A DNA stretch of 48,030 nt from the NCBI GenBank assembly GCA_002778465.1, contig PFBV01000005.1:71534-119563 (forward strand), read 5' to 3'. Position 1 is the first letter of the stretch; each line of letters begins with the position of its first letter. This document shows, piece after piece, positions 30,851 through 38,661 of this stretch. A model generated the notes under the pieces. The model did not search any database, was not told where the DNA came from, and saw only the letters and a list, made by a program, of their open reading frames with translations. The position numbers were made by a program, and so were the translations under genes. The DNA is from Candidatus Magasanikbacteria bacterium CG10_big_fil_rev_8_21_14_0_10_36_32. GTDB lineage: Bacteria > Patescibacteriota > Patescibacteriia > Magasanikbacterales > GWA2-37-8.

Positions 30851-31894
30851 ATGACCGAATCGCTGGAAAAAATTTTAGCTGGTGAAAAAAAATACCGTTT
30901 GAAACAAATCGAAGCGGCAAAATTTGATCCGCGGATTAATAATTTTTCAGAAATTTCTACTTTATCAAAAGAGTTGAGAGAAAAATTAAAATCAGTGCCA
31001 TGGTTATCGGTAAAATTAGCTGTTTTACAGGAAAGTCGGATAGATAATACTAAAAAAGCAATTTTGGAGTTATCCGATGGAATGGTGGCGGAAACTGTTT
31101 TGATGGGGAGGAAAATGAAAAAGAAAATTAAAAATGCCGAGGAAAGATATACCATATGCGTGTCGTCTCAGGTTGGTTGCGCTATGGGTTGCAGTTTTTG
31201 CGCTACAGGAATAGGAGGGTTTAAAAGAAATTTGTCTGCTGAAGAAATAATTGATCAGTTTAGATTTTGGCAACGGTGGCTTTGTGTTAAAAATGGAAAA
31301 ATAGATAATGTTGTTTTTATGGGGCAAGGTGAGCCGCTATTAAATTATGACGAAGTAAAACAAGCTATTATTATTTTATTAAAAAATACTGAGATAGGAC
31401 CGACAAAAATTACTTTATCTACCGCTGGCATTATGTCTAGTATGGAAAAAATTTTAACAGATATAGATTTCCCCCCCGTTCGTGTCGCCATTTCGTTGCA
31501 TAGCGCTGTAAATGAAACAAGAAAAAAAATAATGCCATCGCACCAAAATAATTTCTTTGAATTTTTGCCGATTTGGGCAAAAAAATACCACGAAAAATTT
31601 TCCAGCCGGACACATTTTTTGGGATTGGAATATCTTTTGTTGGATAGTATTAATGATGATGAGAAACATTTAAAAGTTTTTATTAAATTAGCTTCAAAAG
31701 TGGGGCGAGTGAGAATTAATTTAATTCCTTATAATGCGGTTGGTGGTTCGTTGCGCGGTTCTAAAGAAGAGGTAATCAAACATTGGCATAATATTTTGAT
31801 GAAAAGTGGTTTTACTACCACCATTCGTCACTCACAAGGAGCTGATATTGACGCTGCTTGTGGACAGTTGGCAAATAAAATGGCAAATTGTTAA
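30851..31894 (+). CDS. rlmN: 23S rRNA (adenine-2503-C2)-methyltransferase family radical SAM enzyme
   Basis: CVSSQVGCAMGCSFCATG; VFMGQGEPLLNYDEV; ISLHSAV. Confidence 0.93.
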   Translation: MTESLEKILAGEKKYRLKQIEAAKFDPRINNFSEISTLSKELREKLKSVPWLSVKLAVLQESRIDNTKKAILELSDGMVAETVLMGRKMKKKIKNAEERYTICVSSQVGCAMGCSFCATGIGGFKRNLSAEEIIDQFRFWQRWLCVKNGKIDNVVFMGQGEPLLNYDEVKQAIIILLKNTEIGPTKITLSTAGIMSSMEKILTDIDFPPVRVAISLHSAVNETRKKIMPSHQNNFFEFLPIWAKKYHEKFSSRTHFLGLEYLLLDSINDDEKHLKVFIKLASKVGRVRINLIPYNAVGGSLRGSKEEVIKHWHNILMKSGFTTTIRHSQGADIDAACGQLANKMANC

Positions 31895-31895
31895 T

Positions 31896-33629
31896 ATGTT
31901 AAAATATACAGTTGAAAATAAATTTAAAGAATTAAGTTGGTTATCCGGATTGTTTTTGGTTTTAGCATTATTGATTATTGGTCGGCTTTTTGTTATACAA
32001 ATAATGCAGCGTGATTATTATGCCACTATGGCTTTGGATACCCATGAAATTTATCAAAAATTACATCCGACACGAGGGCAGATTTATTTTCAGGATTCTA
32101 GAACAGGAATTGAATACCCGGCGGCGGTTAATCGTCAATATTATCAAATTTTTGTTGTTCCATCAGAAATTAAACTTGAAGATGTAGCTAGTTCCACTCA
32201 AATTTTAATGGATATTTTACAGTTGCCGGAGGATAAAAAAGATGATTTGATTAAAAAATTAAGCAAAGAAAATGATCCTTATGAATTGGTGGCTAAAAAA
32301 ATTACTGAAGAAAAGATGACTGAAGTAATGGCAGTTGGAATGAAAGGTGTTTATCAGATACCGGAGATATACCGTTACTATCCTGAAGATAATTGGAGTG
32401 CGGGTGTATTGGGATTTTGTTCAATGGATACTGAAGAAAACTTGACTGGCAATTATGGAGTTGAAGGATATTGGAATAAAATTTTATCTGGACAAAGCGG
32501 ATTTTTATTTGGTGAACGCGCGGCGCGCGGTGGCTGGATTTCGTTGGCCGGCATGACATCAATGGCGGCAGAAAATGGTGCTGATTTGGTTTTGACAATT
32601 GATAGAGCGCTGCAATATCAAGCTTGTTCCAGATTAAAAAAAGGAATGGAGGAATATGGGGCGATAAATGGTTCGCTGGTTATGCTTGATCCAAACAATG
32701 GCGCAATTTTAGCAATGTGTAGTGTTCCTGATTATGATCCTAACAATTATTCAAAAGTTGATGATTTAAGTGTTTATAATAATACGGCGATTTTTACTCC
32801 ATATGAACCGGGTTCTGTATTTAAACCGGTCGTTATGTCTATTGCTTTGGATTTAAATTTAATTAACCCAAACACAACTTATAATGATCCTTGTTCACGT
32901 CAATTTGGACCATATACTATTCACAATGCGTCAGAAAAGTGTTATGGTAATGGCGTTACTATGACGCAAGTTCTTGAAAATTCAATAAATACGGGGATGA
33001 TTTGGGTGGAAGAAAAAATTGAGCGTAAGATTTTGAAAGAGTATATTGAAAAATTTGGTTTTGGAGAAAAAATTGGTGTGCCTTTGGACATGGAAATGCC
33101 TGGCAATATTTTGTCTTTAAATGATAAATCACCGATTTATGCCGCTCAAGCATCATTTGGACAAGGTCTAACAGTGACTCCGTTGCAGTTGGCGCAAGCA
33201 TATTCTGTTTTTGCCAATCAAGGTAAAATGTATCAGCCACAATTGGTTAAAGAAATACGTTACACAGATGGTCGGCGTGAAAAAATAGATCCGAAACTTA
33301 TTGGGCAGATTATTTCTCCGAGAACTGCCAAAATGATTGGTGCCATGCTGACTTCTGTAGTTGAAAAAACTTATTGGAGAACGGTTAAATTAGATAAATA
33401 TTATGTAGCCGGAAAAACCGGTACGGCGCAGATTCCCGGTTTGGGTGGATACAAAGAAGAAACTAATCATACTTTTGGCGGTTTTGCTCCAGCCACTAAT
33501 CCTAAATTTGTTATTGTAATAAAATTTGAAGCACCGGAACGGCAATGGGCGGAATCAACCACCGCCGCTATTTTTAAAGATTTGGCGCAATTCGCTTTGA
33601 ATTATTACGGGGTAAAAGGAGACAGATAA
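31896..33629 (+). CDS. Penicillin-binding protein 2 / FtsI-type transpeptidase
   Basis: YEPGSVFKP (SxxK), NSINTGM (SxN), AGKTGTAQIPG (KTG). Confidence 0.93.
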   Translation: MLKYTVENKFKELSWLSGLFLVLALLIIGRLFVIQIMQRDYYATMALDTHEIYQKLHPTRGQIYFQDSRTGIEYPAAVNRQYYQIFVVPSEIKLEDVASSTQILMDILQLPEDKKDDLIKKLSKENDPYELVAKKITEEKMTEVMAVGMKGVYQIPEIYRYYPEDNWSAGVLGFCSMDTEENLTGNYGVEGYWNKILSGQSGFLFGERAARGGWISLAGMTSMAAENGADLVLTIDRALQYQACSRLKKGMEEYGAINGSLVMLDPNNGAILAMCSVPDYDPNNYSKVDDLSVYNNTAIFTPYEPGSVFKPVVMSIALDLNLINPNTTYNDPCSRQFGPYTIHNASEKCYGNGVTMTQVLENSINTGMIWVEEKIERKILKEYIEKFGFGEKIGVPLDMEMPGNILSLNDKSPIYAAQASFGQGLTVTPLQLAQAYSVFANQGKMYQPQLVKEIRYTDGRREKIDPKLIGQIISPRTAKMIGAMLTSVVEKTYWRTVKLDKYYVAGKTGTAQIPGLGGYKEETNHTFGGFAPATNPKFVIVIKFEAPERQWAESTTAAIFKDLAQFALNYYGVKGDR

Positions 33630-33660
33630 AAAAAATTAAAATATAAAAATTAAATAATTT

Positions 33661-34953
33661 ATGTTTATATCTATTTTACAATCAATACTTCGAGTTTTGG
33701 CTAAAACCATACTTAAGAAATATCATCCTGATGTCGTGGGCATTACAGGGTCAATCGGAAAATCTTCCACCAAAGAAGCAATAGCGGTGGTTTTACAAAC
33801 AAAATTTGATGTTCGAGCCAGTTCAAAAAATTATAATAATCAAATTGGTTTACCTTTGACCGTTATTGGTGTGGAAAAAACACCCGGTAAATCTTTGTTG
33901 GGTTGGTTGATGGTTTTTAGTAAGGCTTTAAAATTGATATTTTGTCGTGATTGTAATTATCCTGAAATTTTAGTGTTAGAGATGGGGGCTGATCGTCCTG
34001 GTGATATACAATATTTGGTAGATATTGCGCCTTGTAAAGTAGGTGTGTTGACTTATATTTCACATGTTCATACTGAATTTTTTAAAACAATAAAAAAAAT
34101 TGCTCAAGAGAAAAGAACAATTTTATCGCATTTGAACGAAGATGATTTTGCTGTAGTTAATTTTGACAATGATTTGGTTGTGCAAAATTCTAAAAATAAA
34201 GCCGAAACATTAACTTATGGTTTTAAAGAGGGGGCTGATTTTCAAGCGACCGATGTCAATATAATAATTGATCCGAATACCGGTTGGCCCACAGGACTTA
34301 ATTTTAAAGTTACACATGACGGAAGTTTTATTCCGGTTTTTATGTCTGGTGTAATGGCCGAACATTTAATTCCGACTTTTTTAGCCGGATTGGCGGTTGG
34401 ACATATTTTTGGGGTTAATCTGGTGGAAGCGGTTGATTCTTTACGTAAATTAAATCCGTTGCCGGGACATATGCGGATTATCTCTGGCATTAAAAATACT
34501 GTAATTATTGATGATACATATAATTCCAGTCCTGAACCGACAAAATCAGCTCTATCAACTTTGTCGCGGATTAAAATTAAAACTGGCGCGGAACGTTATG
34601 CGATTTTAGGAGATATGTTGGAACTTGGACAAGAAACAGAATTTGCTCATCGGCAAATTGGTTTTAAAGTGGCTGAATTAGGTATTGATGTTTTAATTAC
34701 TATTGGTGAAGCATCAAAACATACTGCCGAAGCGGCAAGAGAAGCGGGAATGGATGAACATAAAGTTGTGATGTTTGAAAATATTGAATCCGCTGGGAGA
34801 TTTTTACAAGAAGTATTAGAAGAAGGGGATGCTGTTTTAATCAAAGGGTCGCAAAGTATAAGAATGGAAAAAATTGTCAAGGAAATTATGTCAGAACCTT
34901 TGCGTGCTAAAGAATTATTGGCTCGTCAGGATTCTGATTGGATGAAGAAATAG
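33661..34953 (+). CDS. murF: UDP-N-acetylmuramoyl-tripeptide--D-Ala-D-Ala ligase-like
   Basis: VGITGSIGKSSTKE, LEMGADRPGDI, IDDTYNSSPEPTKSAL. Confidence 0.9.
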   Translation: MFISILQSILRVLAKTILKKYHPDVVGITGSIGKSSTKEAIAVVLQTKFDVRASSKNYNNQIGLPLTVIGVEKTPGKSLLGWLMVFSKALKLIFCRDCNYPEILVLEMGADRPGDIQYLVDIAPCKVGVLTYISHVHTEFFKTIKKIAQEKRTILSHLNEDDFAVVNFDNDLVVQNSKNKAETLTYGFKEGADFQATDVNIIIDPNTGWPTGLNFKVTHDGSFIPVFMSGVMAEHLIPTFLAGLAVGHIFGVNLVEAVDSLRKLNPLPGHMRIISGIKNTVIIDDTYNSSPEPTKSALSTLSRIKIKTGAERYAILGDMLELGQETEFAHRQIGFKVAELGIDVLITIGEASKHTAEAAREAGMDEHKVVMFENIESAGRFLQEVLEEGDAVLIKGSQSIRMEKIVKEIMSEPLRAKELLARQDSDWMKK

Positions 34954-34962
34954 AGAATTTAT

Positions 34963-34999
34963 AAAATAAAAAATCCACCAAAGATGGATTTTTTATTTT
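34963..34999. terminator. Bidirectional terminator between murF and Memo-AMMECR1 gene
   Basis: Perfect 15-bp inverted repeat AAAATAAAAAATCCA/TGGATTTTTTATTTT. Confidence 0.85.
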
Positions 35000-35016
35000 A
35001 TAAAAGTTAAAAACAG

Positions 35017-36558
35017 TTATTTTTCCGCAAATACTTGAGCAGTGAAGATATAAATTTCTGACGAACTATCTTGCCAGCAATTTTTAGGCAAGCCGGCTTT
35101 TTCAACGCATAAATTATTTAGAAAAGTTTCTTTATCCCAGTTCATTTCTGTTGCTACTTGAGGCAGGAAAACGCCGCTTTGACGGCCTTTTTTAATATAA
35201 ACGCCATGAGTACCTATTTCAATGGAATCGGCGTTGTTAATTTGTTTCATCGGAGAAAGAACAGAAATTTCAATGGTAATGAGATTTAATTCATTGATTT
35301 GTAATGGTTCAAAGCGCGTATCGTTAAACGCGGAGGATAAAGCCATATTTTTTATAACATCAGCTAATATGATGTCGGGTTCAAAGATGCCAATGCAGCC
35401 GCGCAACTGACCATCTTTTTTAAGAGTTACAAAAGCGCCACGTTGTTGGTTAAAAATTTTCGGAAGTTTTTGTATATCCGGTTGATATTCTTGTTTATTA
35501 AAAGCCATCACTAAAGATTGGCGAGCAATATCCAATGCCAATTTTTGTTCATTGGAATTTAATTCAGCAGTAATAGTTTGGTTTATCATATTATAATCGT
35601 TAAAAATAATTGAGGCGTATCCAACCGTTTGATTTTTTGAATCAGGCGCGTAGTCACCGCTGTTGGCATATTTTAATAATTGGCCGTTCCAATTTAATTT
35701 TTTAACCAGCTCTAATCCGGAAGCGATTGGTTGTTGACCGCAGGCTAGGGTGGCGACTTGCGGACGGTTCAATTCGGTTAACTCAGTAATTTTATTTTGG
35801 AATTTATTCGCGTCGCCAGTCAGAATTGCTTTAATTGTTTCGTTGTCTAAATAATTAGCGTCTTCATAAGTCGGATAATGAGATAAGTCAGAACTGATAA
35901 TAATTAAAGTTTTATTATCTATTGTTTTAGCCAAAATATCAGCTAATGCGTTGGCTGATTCAGATTGTTCGTTGCCGAATAACAGGGGAACGATTTTTGT
36001 TTCGGAACCAAGCGTTTTTATTATAAATGGAACAATCACTTCCAATGAATGTTCCGGTGTGTGTGGTTTTTTGTCGGAAAAAACAATGGAAGTTTTTTTT
36101 AATTGCTCAATAAATATTTGATCAACTTTTATTTTTCCGAGCGGTGAATTCCAACTGTCATGCGTATCGGCGGCCACGCCGTCAAATTGAATATTATGAC
36201 TTTGTCCAATTAAAATAACTCGGTCGTATTTATTTTCTCCAAGATTTTTAAAAGCGTAAGCAGTCACTTGTCCGGAATAGTCATATCCGGCGTGGGGAAC
36301 AATTATCATTTTTGGCGTACCCGAAGTGGTAGTTGTTTCCGCTTGGGACAAAAAATCATTGATTTGATTATTTAATTCGTTTTGATTATTGGAATAATAT
36401 TTTCCGGCGGCAATTGGTTCACGAATATTTTTTGGTGTGGTTGTTGAGGAAGTTGATTGTGGCAAAATAACTGATTGGTTAGTTTTGTAAATAAAAAAAC
36501 AGGCGGCGATGATTCCCACTGAAATCAAAATAAAAATTAGAAATAGTTTAACTGACAT
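35017..36558 (-). CDS. Memo (AmmeMemoRadiSam protein B)-AMMECR1 (protein A) fusion with N-terminal TM anchor
   Basis: MIIVPHAGYDYSGQVTAYAF, IGQSHN, SSDLSHYP (Memo); GAFVTLKKDGQLRGCIG, NDTRFEPL (AMMECR1). Confidence 0.9.
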   Translation of the reverse strand: MSVKLFLIFILISVGIIAACFFIYKTNQSVILPQSTSSTTTPKNIREPIAAGKYYSNNQNELNNQINDFLSQAETTTTSGTPKMIIVPHAGYDYSGQVTAYAFKNLGENKYDRVILIGQSHNIQFDGVAADTHDSWNSPLGKIKVDQIFIEQLKKTSIVFSDKKPHTPEHSLEVIVPFIIKTLGSETKIVPLLFGNEQSESANALADILAKTIDNKTLIIISSDLSHYPTYEDANYLDNETIKAILTGDANKFQNKITELTELNRPQVATLACGQQPIASGLELVKKLNWNGQLLKYANSGDYAPDSKNQTVGYASIIFNDYNMINQTITAELNSNEQKLALDIARQSLVMAFNKQEYQPDIQKLPKIFNQQRGAFVTLKKDGQLRGCIGIFEPDIILADVIKNMALSSAFNDTRFEPLQINELNLITIEISVLSPMKQINNADSIEIGTHGVYIKKGRQSGVFLPQVATEMNWDKETFLNNLCVEKAGLPKNCWQDSSSEIYIFTAQVFAEK

Positions 36559-36600
36559 ATTATATGTATGTCATTTTATCAAAAAAATAGTTAGGTGTAA

Positions 36601-36636
36601 AACAAAAACACCCGGCACAAGCCGAGTGTTTTTGTT
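36601..36636 (-). terminator. Terminator of HU gene
   Basis: AACAAAAACAC..GGC acaa GCC..GTGTTTTTGTT. Confidence 0.75.
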
Positions 36637-36651
36637 TTTGTGGATTTGAAA

Positions 36652-36933
36652 TTACAATACTGCTTCTTTTGCAGCTTTGGCGACGCGGAATTTAACCACG
36701 GTTTTCGCCGGAATCTGAATGGTCGCTCCAGTAGCCGGATTTCGGCCGGTGCGGGCGGCTCGGTTCATTTTAACCAATTTACCCAAACCTGGGACAACGA
36801 ATACGCCGTTTGTTTTGACTTCTTTATAAGCCATTTCCACCATGGCGTCTACGAAGCCAACGACGTCTTTTTTGCTAAGGCCTGTTTTTTCCGCTAAGGC
36901 GGATAACAGGGCGGACTTAGTCATGCCTGCCAT
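36652..36933 (-). CDS. hup: HU/IHF-family DNA-binding protein
   Basis: MTKSALLSALAEKTGLSKKDV...GLGKLVKMNRAARTGRNPATGATIQIPAKTVVKFR; N-terminal extension of the track ORF not needed. Confidence 0.95.
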   Translation of the reverse strand: MAGMTKSALLSALAEKTGLSKKDVVGFVDAMVEMAYKEVKTNGVFVVPGLGKLVKMNRAARTGRNPATGATIQIPAKTVVKFRVAKAAKEAVL

Positions 36934-37037
36934 AAAAATTAAATTAAGAATAAATATTATATTTGTTGGATATATTATACAGCCTATTGAAAAAAGATGC
37001 AAATATCCAGCTATCCACAAGTGGATAAAAATAAAAA

Positions 37038-37060
37038 GAGGATAGATTTTGTCTATCCTC
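37038..37060 (-). terminator. Terminator of cassette E
   Basis: GAGGATAGA CAAAA TCTATCCTC TTTTT on minus strand. Confidence 0.85.
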
Positions 37061-37067
37061 AAGAGAG

Positions 37068-37074
37068 AAAGAAC
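37068..37074 (-). promoter_or_regulatory. boxA-like GTTCTTT, 3' copy of cassette E
   Basis: Stop TAA-TCC-GTTCTTTC then terminator. Confidence 0.5.
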
Positions 37075-37077
37075 GGA

Positions 37078-37470
37078 TTACCGGATGTGTTCAACAAGCA
37101 GTCCCAGATCGCCGGGCATATAAGTGTGATTGATGTAATCAACTAGCAAAGCGTCCAGCGCATCTTGATCAAGAGTTGTTTTGCCGTAGGCGGGATTTTT
37201 CCGTTTGGAGCGCTGAATATTTGCGGCCGCGTTTGGCGCCCAATTCCAAATATCTTTCCAGAGCCGGCGTTTGACTTTTTTTAGTTTTTCGGCGCTGGAT
37301 TTTGAAACAACAAAACAAGTTGAGAGGAATAAAATTGCCAGTTCTCTGGCCATATTCTCGTCAATTATATCATCGCCCCAGACCTTTAAAAAATTTTTCG
37401 CGTGAATTGATTTGCGAAAATGCTTCGCCTCTGTCTCAAGAATTTTGGCCATTTCTCCGTTTGTAATCAC
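37078..37470 (-). CDS. Cassette E: unknown soluble protein, GTG start
   Basis: SD AGGAGG before GTG at 37470; N-terminal part of the track ORF (to 37596) is translated tRNA. Confidence 0.75.
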   Translation of the reverse strand: MITNGEMAKILETEAKHFRKSIHAKNFLKVWGDDIIDENMARELAILFLSTCFVVSKSSAEKLKKVKRRLWKDIWNWAPNAAANIQRSKRKNPAYGKTTLDQDALDALLVDYINHTYMPGDLGLLVEHIR

Positions 37471-37491
37471 TTGTTCCTCCTGTTTGTTGTT

Positions 37492-37498
37492 AAAGAAC
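37492..37498 (-). promoter_or_regulatory. boxA-like GTTCTTTAACAA, 5' copy of cassette E (directly after tRNA-Glu)
   Basis: tRNA 3' end-CCA-AAAAAAA-GTTCTTTAACAACAAACAGGAGG. Confidence 0.65.
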
Positions 37499-37508
37499 TT
37501 TTTTTTGG

Positions 37509-37580
37509 TACCGCCAAGGGGAATCGAACCCCTATAACAAGCTTGAGAAGCTTGTGTCCTAACCGTTAGACGATGGCGGC
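37509..37580 (-). tRNA. tRNA-Glu (CTC)
   Basis: GCCGCCATCGTCTAACGGTTAGGACA...anticodon loop TTCTCAA...GGGGTTCGATTCCCC; CCA follows at 37506-37508. Confidence 0.95.
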
Positions 37581-37594
37581 GATAAACAAATTTC

Positions 37595-37623
37595 ATTTTA
37601 GCAGAAAATTTTTGTTAAGTCAA
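37595..37623 (-). promoter_or_regulatory. Promoter of tRNA-Glu
   Basis: TTGACT-17-TAAAAT. Confidence 0.75.
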
Positions 37624-37644
37624 CATAAGATATGTAAATAAAAT

Positions 37645-37669
37645 GACCACCCCGATAAACGAGATGGTC
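37645..37669 (-). terminator. Terminator of cassette F
   Basis: GACCATCTCG/CGGGGTGGTC 10-bp stem incl. G-U pairs, then TTTT. Confidence 0.65.
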
Positions 37670-37721
37670 GTAGAATAGAAACCGGTTTTTGTCCGGCTAT
37701 GAACAGCAGATGTAGAATTTT

Positions 37722-38012
37722 TTAGAGCAAGTTGCTCTGGTCGATGTTGTTATACAATTTTGTGACATCTTCATCAGTGATAGATCCTGTTCTTATCAGA
37801 AAGTTCACCGTGATGTATCCGCCGTTTTTTGTTTCGAACGGATCGGATTTTATTTCGTTTGACTCCAAGCCGTCGTTGTAATATTCAACACCCTCACAAT
37901 TAGGCATGTCATCCGTATAATTTTCGTGATAATAAACAATGTGTCCATGATATTCAGCTGTGATATTGGGGTCGTCGAAATCGTGTCGGCTTTCTATGAT
38001 GAATCTGGCCAT
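37722..38012 (-). CDS. Cassette F: small acidic protein, unknown function
   Basis: 96 aa; SD AGGAGA; boxA-like and palindromic leader upstream. Confidence 0.75.
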   Translation of the reverse strand: MARFIIESRHDFDDPNITAEYHGHIVYYHENYTDDMPNCEGVEYYNDGLESNEIKSDPFETKNGGYITVNFLIRTGSITDEDVTKLYNNIDQSNLL

Positions 38013-38047
38013 TTTTTTATCTCCTATTGCATTTAAGGTTTATATTT

Positions 38048-38104
38048 AAAGAACGTTTGTTTTTCTACCCTTGTTTCAACTCGGAACTAGTTCCGAGTTG
38101 AAAA
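38048..38104 (-). promoter_or_regulatory. Cassette leader module copy 1 (hairpin + GTTCTTTAA)
   Basis: TTTTCAACTCGGAACTAGTTCCGAGTTGAAACAAGGGTAGAAAAACAAACGTTCTTT; contains 30-bp perfect palindrome. Confidence 0.75.
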
Positions 38105-38178
38105 GGGGTGGCGAACTTGGTAAGCGTGTTCGCCGGAGACGTTGGGAGGAGAGTTGAATGTCAGCAGGGGGGGTCGAG

Positions 38179-38277
38179 CTAGGCGACGATGCAGACCACG
38201 GTTATGATCAGGAACGCTGTGCTGACGATCATGGCCACCTGTTTAACGGTCAGCTTTTTCGTCTGATAGAATACCAT
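38179..38277 (-). CDS. Cassette G, second small ORF: 32-aa single-TM peptide
   Basis: MVFYQTKKLTVKQVAMIVSTAFLIITVVCIVA; overlaps upstream ORF by 28 nt. Confidence 0.4.
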   Translation of the reverse strand: MVFYQTKKLTVKQVAMIVSTAFLIITVVCIVA

Positions 38278-38390
38278 ACGGCCTTCATCAACGAATATAG
38301 ACCCATGCCAATCATGCCCAAAACGATGCCTGCCGAAACGAACAGAAGCATTAGTATTAGTGGACCGCATTCTACGAAAAACTCGTACAT
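38250..38390 (-). CDS. Cassette G, first small ORF: 46-aa single-TM peptide (not in ORF track)
   Basis: MYEFFVECGPLILMLLFVSAGIVLGMIGMGLYSLMKAVWYSIRRKS; SD AAAAGGAG 7 nt before ATG. Confidence 0.65.
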   Translation of the reverse strand: MYEFFVECGPLILMLLFVSAGIVLGMIGMGLYSLMKAVWYSIRRKS

Positions 38391-38407
38391 TTTTTTCTCC
38401 TTTTTGA

Positions 38408-38464
38408 AAAGAACGTTTATTTTTCTATCCTTGTTTCAACCCGGAAGTAATTTCGGGTTGAAAA
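38408..38464 (-). promoter_or_regulatory. Cassette leader module copy 2 (hairpin + GTTCTTTT)
   Basis: 50/57 identical to copy 1, offset exactly 360 nt, with compensatory stem change. Confidence 0.75.
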
Positions 38465-38538
38465 ATTTAAGTAAATTTTTAAATTGCTGGGTTGCTCACA
38501 TGTTGGAAAATAACTTTTCCATTTATTCGCAACTGAGA

Positions 38539-38567
38539 ATTATAACATATTTTGTGGATTTTGTCAA
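38539..38567 (-). promoter_or_regulatory. Promoter of tandem cassettes G-F
   Basis: TTGACA-17-TATAAT on minus strand. Confidence 0.85.
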
Positions 38568-38661
38568 GAGTATTATTTGGCTAATATAAGATAAAATAAA
38601 AACTTGACTTTTACGTATTTTCACGATTATAATATATCAAAATGATTATAAGCATGGATAT

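Noticed and set aside
36934-37062. N-terminal extension of the HU ORF
   Set aside because: Lies upstream of/over the HU promoter region; HU homology begins at MAGMTKSALL.
37471-37596. N-terminal extension of the 172-aa ORF over tRNA-Glu
   Set aside because: Translation of the tRNA gene (RTQASQACYRGSIPLGG); the SD and GTG at 37470 define the real start.
37078-38414. Classical integron cassette array (attC sites)
   Set aside because: No integrase, the motif GTTCTTT is not the GTTRRRY core, and no imperfect attC-type arms were seen; cassette mobility remains only a hypothesis.
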